DNA of 64,000 nucleotides from Ailanthus altissimus (taxonomy: Eukaryota; Streptophyta; Magnoliopsida; Sapindales; Simaroubaceae): contig OX327702.1 in assembly GCA_946807835.1 (NCBI GenBank), positions 18,042,001 to 18,106,000 on the forward strand, in the 5' to 3' direction. A program made the translations under genes and the position numbers. The number at the start of each line of letters is the position of its first letter. Position 1 is the stretch's first letter. The notes beneath the pieces are model-generated. The model did not search any database. It had not been told where the DNA came from and was given only the letters and a program-made list of their open reading frames with translations. Below are positions 47,282 through 56,924 of this stretch, in pieces.

Positions 47282-47718
47282 GAAATTAGGTGATTTAAAA
47301 TCAAGGTTAAGATTGATATTGAGTTAGAGACCAATGAAGAGTTGACACGAGAACAAGTACGAATTGAACGTATGAGAAAGGGATAGAAATAAAGAGCTAA
47401 AAACGAGGAGTGGTGCGTAAGCCCGAGAAGATGAATCTCCAGGTGTGAGTGTCGTAACACTTAAGTCAAAACCCTTAGCATCTTGGTGCTGGAAGTGTAG
47501 TGCCATGACACCCAGTCTTTTATCCATTATGGACGTAGGCATTTGTCGCTAAATCACATATATCTTGTGTTTTGTGGTGATTATTTTTTTATCTCTATTG
47601 TGTGTAATCTTTTATATTCTTGATTACTTATAAGTAAAGTCTTCCACAAAATACTTAGGTGGTTTTAGAGTGCTAAATACCAATTACGGAGGTATTAAGG
47701 CATGTAAAAACTCTAATA
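47282..47718 (+). repeat. 3' LTR of the L6 element, internally deleted
   Basis: Starts TGAAATTAGGTG and ends CTCTAATA. It matches the first about 270 and last about 190 bases of the left LTR; the middle, including the TATA box, is gone. Homology to the left copy continues about 75 bases past the LTR end, through the primer-site region. Confidence 0.7.
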
Positions 47719-47930
47719 AATGGTGTCAATGCTACGACTAAAGTTGACCTAATTGATATCAAATTAAAAAACCTAAGTTGATTTCTTAACATAAGTCTTT
47801 TCCACCACCCAAAATATATAAGAAAAAATTTACCCATTTTAGTTGCTGGGAGATTTAAAACTCTTCTCTAGAATTAGGAAGAGAATGAAATATTTTTCGG
47901 ACATAGGTTGGTTTAAGCATACATACATAT
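47719..47930. other. Primer-site-like tail of L6 and unassigned sequence
   Basis: Positions 47719-47795 resemble the sequence that follows the left L6 LTR (TGGTGTCAATGCTACGACTA and onward). The rest has no recognised feature. Confidence 0.4.
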
Positions 47931-47938
47931 GTTGTAAT

Positions 47939-48850
47939 AAGGGTTGACACAATCTAGTTCAATTTTTTTAATGAGAAAAATTGAACTAGACCGAACCAAT
48001 TTTTTTCGGTTCGATTTTTTTGATTTTTTTTTAATTTTTTTATTTTAAATTATGGGTTTTTTAAATTTATTTGTTTAAATAATTTAGTAGCTTATTTTAA
48101 ATCATTTATTATTTTTTCATTACACCTTACAAGTCACTAAATTCGTTCTTATAAATTATATAAGTATTTAAAAAATTAAATTGACTAAATTAATATATAT
48201 TACACATTATATATTATACAATAAAAAAATTCATTACACATTACATAAACCACAAAATTTATTTTTATATATAATATAAGTCTTTAAAAAAATAAATTTA
48301 CTAAATTATTATATATTACACGTTATATATTATATAATAAAAAAAATTTATTACACGTTATATAAGTCACTAAATTTATTATTATTTATTATATAAGTTT
48401 TAAATATTAAGTTGACCAAATTAATATATATTACACGTTGCATTACACGTTATATATTATATAATCACAATTACACATTACATAAACTACTAAATTTGTT
48501 CTCAAATATTATATAAGTCTTTAAAAATTCAGACAATTTTTTGAGTTTTTTTTTTAAATTGTAGGCTTTTAAATTTATTTGTCTAAATAATTTAGTAAAT
48601 TATTTTTGACCTAATTTTTGAGTCTATTTTATATTAACATAATTATAATTTATTTAATTTAAAATAAATTTAATTTTTTATTAAATAATTAAAAAAAATC
48701 AGTTTTCGGTTCGATTATTTTTTTAAGAAAAATCGAACTGGACCGATCAATTTTTCTCTCAAAAAAATTAAATTGATATTTTGTTTAAAAAAAAGGGACT
48801 GAACCAAACATTCGATTTGAATTTTCAGTTACCAATTTTTTTTACCCACC
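47939..48850. mobile_element. hAT-like non-autonomous element with an 8-bp duplication
   Basis: 912 bp bounded by the exact 8-mer GTTGTAAT (47931-47938 and 48851-48858), the hAT target-duplication length. The ends read AAGGGTTGACAC on the left and GGTGGGTAAAA on the complement of the right, a weak inverted repeat. Subterminal inverted motifs are clear: GAAAAATTGAACTAGACCGA on the left against AGAAAAATCGAACTGGACCG on the right, and both sides carry TTTCGGTTCGATT. There is no coding region. The middle holds a tandem array (48115-48560). Confidence 0.75.
48115..48560. repeat. Tandem array, about 117 bp by 3.7 units, inside the hAT-like element
   Basis: Each unit has ATTACACrTTAyATAAryCAC, then an AAATT-TTC/TAT stretch, ATATAAGTCTTTAAAAA, and ATATATTACACrTTATATATT. 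Unit starts are near 48119, 48234, 48351 and 48469. The last is partial. Confidence 0.8.
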
Positions 48851-48858
48851 GTTGTAAT

Positions 48859-49949
48859 GAATAGATGTCAAATTTTGCATTTCTAAACCAATACTATCAC
48901 GCTAATTGAAGTAGACTCCCTTCTCTCTAATAAGGCCAAAAATGAAAAACAATTGCATTTGCCACTATAAGCCAACTGCGAGTAGGCTTGACGAAGCAAA
49001 TTTTCTCTTATGATGGGAAGCTACTGAGGTAATAATGAGTAGCATCAAGCATGAAATTAGCTAAGCCTAAAATTTAGCAAAGATCTAAACAACTTTGTTA
49101 CTCGAATAAGTTTTTGCAGTCACACCTAGAACCTCCTAACTTTTGTCGGTCTAAAAAGGGCCCAATCCCACCACCTCCATGCTCTCTGCCCTTCGGCCGA
49201 CAAAATAGTGCTAGTGCGTCCTTTAATATTTTATCGTTTTGTCCATATTTTGGTCTACAAAAGAGGCTTTTTCAGAAATTTGCAGAATATAACGTGTCTA
49301 TTTAGGGAAAAAAATTATGACAGTTTCATTTACTTCTGTTTTATCTTCTTTGAATAGAGGAAATGATGCCAATTTGATCTGTGTTGAGAGGGTAACTTCA
49401 TAATGAAGTTAAAAATGATGAGAAAACTCTTTTTTTTTTTTAAGATTCCTTTGATAGGAGATAACATTTAAGCATACAAGCAATGATATTTTAAGTGCCA
49501 ATATAACCATTTGTGATTTTGGGTTCTTTAATTAGGGATTATTTATGGGAGTAAACTTTGATCATTAACAATAAGTTTCTTTCTTTGTACGTAGTAAGGA
49601 ATTCGTAATAATAACTTCTGCTGAATCTAATAACCCGTTTGTGTCACAGGAAATAGAGGCATGTCACAACACTGACAGTGAATCAAGAACCTGATTTTCT
49701 GCCCCCTCCTTATAAATGTGAACTTAAAATGGTCAAGAGAATAATTGAGGCCGAGGCCAAGGGCCTGCGGTACCTCAAAAACCATTAATTCTTCTTCGAG
49801 GGAATTATCATTCAGTTTATACCAAAAATGGTGTCATAATCAATCAAAAGAAGAGAATTATAAAGTAGTTAAGAGGCTCTAATCTAAAATTCATCACCAA
49901 ATCCAAGCATTATCTTCAGAACAATATTCCATTTTCATGATTCAATCAA
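48859..49949. other. Intergenic DNA, no feature recognised
   Basis: Mixed-composition single-copy-looking DNA upstream of the orphan exon. A short open frame at 49114-49305 has no recognisable domain or splice context. The strand-neutral content gives no gene support. Confidence 0.45.
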
Positions 49950-50141
49950 TCACAAGTTGTATAGACTCGTAATCAAATCAAGCATTGAGGCCCCATGTGG
50001 GATACATGATGATGACCCACATTTGGTAATATGAATTGCAGAGCTTTCAAACGCGCCATTACTCACATTTTGATACACAAAATTGACTGTATCAGAATCT
50101 GACCCACTTTGATCCTCCCGGGCCTGGAACAGATAACCAAC
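49950..50141 (-). CDS. Orphan terminal exon of an unrecognised gene
   Basis: The minus strand shows a good 3' splice site (pyrimidine-rich TTTTTTCCTTTCACC, then TTTTTCCAG at 50150-50142). A 64-codon open segment follows, starting VGYLFQAREDQSGS, including VNFVYQNVSNGAFESSAIHI and HGASMLDLITSLYNL, and ending with TGA at 49950. Base composition and codon choice look like real coding sequence rather than AT-rich chance frames. I do not recognise the protein. The upstream exons would have to lie beyond the XTH gene, because none is visible at 50190-50770. It is therefore likely either a fragment left by rearrangement or the last exon of a gene with a very long intron. An alternative is a fortuitous frame in a conserved non-coding region. 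Confidence 0.4.
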   Translation of the reverse strand, partial: VGYLFQAREDQSGSDSDTVNFVYQNVSNGAFESSAIHITKCGSSSCIPHGASMLDLITSLYNL

Positions 50142-50165
50142 CTGGAAAAATGAACCATGGTGAAA

Positions 50166-50774
50166 GGAAAAAAGCACACAATTTTCGGGTAATCCAACAA
50201 TGCTGCTTTAAAAGATCAAGACAAAAATGCATGTAGCTTTATTTGAGGAAAGAGGAATTTGAGCCCTAGATCTTGTGGAGACACAAATATTTATAATCCA
50301 TAGAAACAACATTTAAGAGACACCCATCTACCAATTGTACATATCATTTCCCTTACAATCTTTTCCAACCATTCGACTTGCAAAGTTAACAGATTTTTTT
50401 CATAAATAATGGAGGTGGAAGTTGTGAATTTCTGATGGGGTAAGAACTTACTTAAGGACTTCTACTTGTTAGATTGTCTTGTGTTCTGTTACTTAAGAAC
50501 TTACTTGTGTTTGTATATCTCCAATTTACCAATAAATTTCGCAAGTTTAATTCATGTTTATTCACATTTGATCATCTTCTTCTTTTACCATTCTGGAAAG
50601 GGCCCACTAAACTTCTTTTTAATAGTAACCGTACTGCCATACTCTTTCTTCCATAGACACCTTGCCATCTGCTCTGCTCTCCCACACTCCACACTCTTAC
50701 CCTGCATTTAAAGCCACTCAATCATCCTACTTCTCCACATACATAGTTTTTTGCTCATCCTTTTTTCTGCTTTC
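50166..50774 (+). promoter_or_regulatory. Upstream region of the XTH gene
   Basis: No repeat family intrudes here. A weak TATA-like GCATTTAAAG lies at 50704-50713, about 60 bases before the start codon. It is followed by a C-rich, T-rich leader (CACTCAATCATCC, CTTCTCCACATACATAG) of the kind seen at plant transcription starts. Regulation cannot be inferred further. Confidence 0.35.
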
Positions 50775-52612
50775 ATGGCTCTCTTACTCTTTCTTCTTCT
50801 TAGCTTCAACCTCCTTGTTCCTTGCAGCCATGCTTATTGGCCACCTTCACCTGGCTACTGGCCAAGTTCCAAGTTCAGGTCTATGAGTTTCTACGATGGA
50901 TACAGAAACCTCTGGGGTCCTCAGCACCAAAGATTTGATCAAAATGCATTAACAATTTGGCTTGATAGTACCTCAGGTCTAAATCTAATTGAGAACTAAT
51001 TAATTTACTAACATTTTATATCTTACACCTTTATATTTGTATTGTTATTGCTAATTCTGAACTGGGTTTTTGCTTCTGTCCATTGCTTGATTTCTGATAA
51101 CAGGAAGTGGTTTCAAGTCTGTCAAGGCTTTCAGGTCTGGCTACTTTGGAGCATCCATTAAGCTTCAGCCTGGTTACACTGCTGGAGTCATTACAGCTTT
51201 TTATGTGAGGACTACAATCTCTTTTCTACTAGTATGAAATTACACCTTTGGTCATAAAACTAAATCTGATTTGTGACCTTAAATATAGGGTTTGAATTTG
51301 ATTATATTATGTTCATCATTGATGGCAGCTTTCCAACAATGAAGCTCATCCAGGTCATCATGATGAAGTTGACATTGAGTTTCTTGGAACAACATTCGGC
51401 AAGCCTTACACTTTACAGACTAATGTATATATTCGAGGAAGTGGGGATGGAAAAATTATTGGGAGAGAGATGAAATTTCATTTATGGTTCGATCCTACCA
51501 AAGATTTTCACCATTATGCTATTCTATGGAGTCCTAAAGAGCTCATGTAAGTTATCTTAGGTATTTTTTTTAATGAATAATGCTATATTTTTTAATTTTA
51601 ATTTCAATATTTTTAATTTTAAATGATATATTAAGTATTTATTAAATAGTTATTTTTTATAATTTTTAAAATTATTTATTATATTATATTATTTTATAAT
51701 AATTTTTTTAACATATCACTCAAAATAAAAGATATTAAGACCAAAATTAAATAATATAATGTTACTCGTCTGTGATAAATAAAAAGACTATTATAGCCTA
51801 AAAATTTTATATATTACAATGCAAACTTAAAATCTTAATGAACCGTCATTATTTTTAAGGTGATGATCATGTCAAGCGATGCTGGGAATGACTAGCTCTT
51901 GCTTTTGGACATGAAAAAAGAAAAAGAAATGCTTGAATGATGTAAATGTGCTTGGATTTTTGTGTTGTATTTCTCATTGGCAATGAGCGATGGTGGCGTG
52001 TTATGTTTCAATCATTAATCACATGGCCATGACATGTCGGTAGAAAGGGCAAGTGATTTGACATGGGTAATAATTATTAAATAGAATCCAGATCACAAGG
52101 AAGACAAATCTGTATAGTATTTAAAGATACGCAGAAGTGGATAAAATAAATTTAGCAGATGCAATGCAGTTAAAATGTTTAATTTGGTTTTGGTAGATAA
52201 ATGTTGGTCGATGAATTTTATATTAATTCATTCAAATTATTTCAGATTCTTAGTGGATGATGTGCCCATAAGGAGGTATCTAAGGAAGAGTGCAGCAACA
52301 TTTCCCTTAAGGCCAATGTGGGTATATGGTTCAATTTGGGATGCATCATCTTGGGCAACTGAAGATGGGAAATACAAAGCTGATTATAGATACCAGCCAT
52401 TTGTTGCTAGGTATACCAATTTCAAAGCAAGTGGTTGCTCAGCCTATGCTCCCGCTTGGTGCCGTCCTGTCTCCGCCTCTCCATTCCGCTCCGGCGGGCT
52501 AAGCCGGCAACAAAACTGGGCAATGAGATGGGTCCAAAGCCACCATTTGGTCTATGACTATTGCAAGGACCCCAAGAGAGACCATTCCCTAACGCCTGAA
52601 TGCTGGAGATAA
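50775..52612 (+). CDS. XTH32-like: Xyloglucan endotransglucosylase/hydrolase, XTH31/32 type
   Basis: Secreted cell-wall enzyme of glycoside hydrolase family 16 that cuts xyloglucan and rejoins or hydrolyses it. Four exons, all introns GT-AG: 50775-50976, 51104-51204, 51329-51546, 52246-52612, giving 295 residues. Residues 1-20 form a signal peptide ([20 protein letters not shown]). The catalytic motif [10 protein letters not shown] is at 112-121, with nucleophile Glu114 and acid/base Glu118. The C-terminal XET domain has Cys238, Cys246, Cys280, Cys293 and ends ECWR. The N-glycosylation sequon that follows the catalytic motif in most XTHs is absent, and no sequon exists anywhere. The [18 protein letters not shown] and [15 protein letters not shown] blocks point to group III-A (AtXTH31/32), whose characterised members favour hydrolysis. 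The ATG at 50775 is chosen because it opens the signal peptide. The length is normal and no damage is seen. Confidence 0.95.
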
Positions 52613-53067
52613 AGTTTAAACTATTTTGTTCCCATTGAAAAAAGAAACCAAAAAAAAAAAGATACTCAATTTGAACTTCATTTGTGGTTTGTTTCTCAAT
52701 TCGTACTTTTGTTTTTGAAAAGCGTTGTCTTGAAATGGCTTCAATCGTTATTTTTTGGATTAGTTCTCTTGCTGTACAAAAATAGGTAAAAGTAACAAAA
52801 TACACAACATGAGAATGGAAGAGCAATAAAGGAGTGAAGGGGAATTGGTGGTGATGAATGATATGAAGCCAAAGGCCACCAAAAAGAGAATGTACGGGGC
52901 CATGTCGCTTGTGTTTTCTCTTGTCATCTCTAAATAAAGCAAGTAAAAGATTTTCTTGCATTTTATAGTGTCATTGACGGTGGCATGAAAGTTGGGAAAC
53001 TCTATGATAGGTTTCTTGTGGAGTACAGACACCCCAAAAGATCAATTATCAGAAAACCCAAATAATA
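52613..53067 (+). other. 3' flank of the XTH gene
   Basis: Holds the likely 3' untranslated region: a T-rich stretch, an A-run at 52653-52662, and CTAAATAAAGC at 52929 as a distant poly(A)-signal-like site. No other gene was seen. The minus-strand open frames running through 52422-53032 have no supporting domain. Confidence 0.4.
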
Positions 53068-54276
53068 ATGGAAAATTTTCAGAATTAGCCCTTTAATTTT
53101 ATAGATTTTCTTTTTTAGTCACCTTCCAATTGACTAATTTTTATTAGCCAAAAACAAAAAAATTATACAATTATACCCTAACCCCAAACAAAATTTAAAA
53201 AAAACTCTCTCTCTCTCTAAAATTGATGGTCTCTCTCTCAATATAAAACCAACTCAACAAAAATTCCGCCCAAGCAAAGATTTGAAGTCAGTATTGTATA
53301 AAGCAAGTCTTACATAATATATTCGAGTCCTTGAAATTTAAAAAATGACCAATTCTTAATAAATTTTTTAAATTTTAGAAAAAATATTGATTTGTGTTAA
53401 AAATGAGTTAGAACTTACATTTAGGATTGAAAATATGTGAAATTGATAAATTATATGTAAAAAAAATGGGTCAAAAAAGTGAAAAAAAAAGGTGAAAATC
53501 TAGTTAAAAATAGCTTTTTTGTTAGAAACCCAAACGTAAATTGTGGTTAGAGTGGCAACTGGGCGACGTCTGTGTTCCAAGACTTTCACGGAGTATTTCA
53601 CAGCTTGTGAAACATTTTGCGAAAGTGTTTGGCAGGCCGTGAAACGCCCATACAAAAGCCTTAATATGGGCGCCACTTCATGGACTTAGGGTTCACGGGG
53701 TTGCGAAACACCCTCATGAAACAAGGACATGTGCATTCACAAAACCTAGGTTCGCAACATGGATATGTGTGCGCCCATAGAATGCCACGTGGTGCATATA
53801 GTGAATTTATTTTTAGAATAGGGAAAAAATTTATAAAATATTTAAAATATCACTAAATTTATAATATTTATAAATTAATATTTTAAAATTAAATTAATAA
53901 TTTAATTAATTAATAATTTAATTAATTATTAATTTACTAAAGTAATATAATAATGTATATGAGTTAATTAAATATGAATGTTATTTATTAATAATTATTT
54001 TAATTGTATTTTTGGTATATTTTTACATAAAAAATAATGTTTCCAAATGATATAGAATTTTGAAGAATGATTTCTTTCGTGCATTGATTATATCTTATTC
54101 AAATATGTGGGCTCTGAATTGTATAAGAGAAAAACTGACGCCTAATCAGAATGAGCTATTTATTGGACTTGAATGGCGGATTTTCTTGAGTACACCCAAT
54201 ATTTTTTATCTGGTATTTTGGTGCATGAGATATTAATGTGTGAGGTGCAGACTTCTAATTTGTATGAGAAGATATG

Positions 54277-56612
54277 TGTTGTTGTATCAAGTGTATGACA
54301 TATAAATGTATACGTAATTTTAAAATTACTACATACAGCAGAAGTATGTTAATAAATACACCCAATTTAACAAATTTAACTACTTATATCATATATATGC
54401 TTAAGTATAACTATTATACAACAAAATATATATGATGAACAATTATATACATAAATTAAAATATAAAGAACACTTACTTAATGAATGTAGCTTTATAAAA
54501 TCTTCAAGTCATCTAATAATCCAATTGAAAAGCTCATCTTAAAGTGAATTGTTGAACAATTCTAGTCCATAACGATTTTGTGGGATTATAAAGTTAGAAT
54601 GGTAGCTTAGTTTTTAGAATTTTCAATAACATATATTCAAACTCTTTGAATACAATTTTTTTTTCTTAAATGGAGATGATAAATATTTTACATTCAACTC
54701 TTGTATCATTTCTTATAAACAATTTCTATAGAATAATTATTTTGAACAACTCTTGTCTAAAATAATCATCTTTTCTCCATTTTCTTTTTATTCATTTTTA
54801 ACTATTATTGAGAGAGGAAGATAGGTTTTTCATATTTTTTCAACACTTAAAAGAACAAAAACTAATTTTCTCTTACCTCTCTATAAGATCACCGAATTTT
54901 TCTCTTCAATTGAATTAAATGAATCAATCCAATTGTTAGCTTAATCTTTTTTATTTTTGTTATTCAACACCTTTTGATAAAACAAAAACAAGTGCTCCAC
55001 CAATTAAATTGTTGGTCTCCCACTTAAAATTAATTTATTAAACACTAGAATAATGCCCACCTAATTAAATCATTACCCAGCAACTATAATTTTATTAATC
55101 ATATTAGGTAAATAAAATGCCAACATTTAGACCCCTCATTATATTAAAATACAATGGCCATGATTAATATATTTTATCATATTATCTAATAATATCTAAT
55201 TTAATTATTCAAAACAATTTAGAATAATTACTTTTTATCTTACTAGTTTTTACTACCAATATTAAATGGTAAAATTAAGGCAAAATCAAATCATAGACCA
55301 AATTGTGCTACTTGTCAATCATTATATTAATTAACAACTCTTGTTAATTAATTCAATGATGTACTTAACAATTAAGTCTTGACAAATGCACATTCCGAGG
55401 GATCCTGAAATAATTATTCTATTTTGCTAAAGTTTACTAGATCGAATTATTCAATCTAGTCTGCTACCCTAGTGCTCAACGAGTACACTTCATATTGTGA
55501 GACTCTTTAGGTCTATACCTAATTTTTCATATAGAGCTCCTCCATACGTCCGTGAACGATGCCCAACACACATGTTACGAATATTACAAATCAGTGTGTT
55601 AGACCATGCAAGTTGAGGTTATTGCATATTTATATAATCCCTCCATTATTTATATCCTAGAAGAGCAGAGATATAGTTCATCACCGTCAAATCTCTATTT
55701 GCTCAACCATCAACTTATCTCCAGATTTATATTTCCATAAACAATATCCACAAACACTTTTGTGATATTGTTTATCCCTTTGAAATATATTTTCTGAGGT
55801 TTATGCTTGTGGCCACCAAATTTTCTAAAATACAATCTCGGAGCATTAGGATATACAACCCACTCATATGAGCTAATGGATCCCATATCTATACACACCG
55901 GACTTCATGAGCATTGGACCATACCTAGCGACATACTGTGGTCAGACCATGAAAGGTCTCTGACATGTATGGAACCAAAGTATGGTGGATCACTCATAAG
56001 CCCACCATGGCACTCAGGTCAAAGGACCACAAATACTACTAAACTCGGAAGACCTTCCATTAACAGTTTTATGATATGTCTATTGGAGGTTTTTGTGAGT
56101 CTGTTCAATATTCAGTCCTCACTGAATACCTGTGTGTCTATACGAGCTTCTACTAAACTCCTAGTTTGCTAAAACTAACCATCTGGACCATCCAGATATA
56201 AACATACACTAATCTATATTAATGGGTTCCACCGATAGACCCGCATCGATGAAATTAGATTAGGAACATCATGTTTGAGAATATATTTGCATAATGACAT
56301 TTCCTAGCATCATCTACAACTCTTTGTAACTATGTCATTATAAATATATTTTCAGGTCATTGTCCCATTTCAGACAAGACTTTAACTGTTTAGATTTTAC
56401 TAACTCTATTATTATGCTAACTCTTAGCACTGATCTAAACTCCTTTAAACCATATCTGAATTCCATCAGATTATATAATGTCTAAAACATTACAAGCATC
56501 TTATCATTTATTATAAATAATATTAACGATTTTATTAGAAACGATAATTGTATAAATACTATCATTAAATATTTATACATAATGGGATGGCACGTAAGCA
56601 CAAATCCCAACA
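54277..56612 (-). repeat. Solo LTR, family L3 copy 6
   Basis: 2,336 bp from TGTTGTTGTATC to AAATCCCAACA, flanked by the perfect 5-bp duplication ATATG (54272-54276 and 56613-56617). Closest to copy 3 (26449-28772). No internal sequence. Confidence 0.9.
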
Positions 56613-56924
56613 ATATGATTTTACATTGGCAAGAAGCACATCTAATTCACCTAGAATGAGTTTATATTGATTACTGAGCTGAAGATGGAAAAATTACCTT
56701 CCCATTCAAAAGTTAAATAAAAAATTAGGTAATTAGTAGTGGGATAAGTACTTTTTGGGCCGAAGGAAGCTGGCCTATATCTCCTACGGGTGAAATGGGT
56801 GGAGAAGTATAATATGTACAGATTTGTGATGCGTTCTAAGTGAAAAATAATTTTTTTGTATTCATAATTTTGATCTTAATTATTTATTTTATTATTTATA
56901 GTAAATTGATGTATTTTTAAATTA

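Larger units (their letters stand above)
42872..47718 (+). mobile_element. Non-coding two-LTR retrotransposon (family L6), host of a nested TRIM
   Basis: LTRs at 42872-43700 and 47282-47718 bracket an internal region that, once the TRIM (43999-46738) is removed, is only about 0.84 kb. After the left LTR comes a degraded methionine-tRNA-type primer site (TGGTGTTGGTGCTATGG at 43703-43719). Before the right LTR comes the polypurine tract AATGGGGGGGATTA (47267-47280). No protein block could be read in the internal part, so it is a non-autonomous element. Its superfamily cannot be assigned. Confidence 0.7.

Noticed and set aside
50751..50774. Upstream extension of the XTH reading frame to 50751
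   Set aside because: It would start with TTG; the ATG at 50775 opens a normal signal peptide and gives the family's usual length.
52422..53032. Long minus-strand open frames (up to 179 codons) over XTH exon 4 and its 3' flank
   Set aside because: They lie opposite a confirmed coding exon, have no recognisable domain, and depend on the codon structure of the XTH strand.
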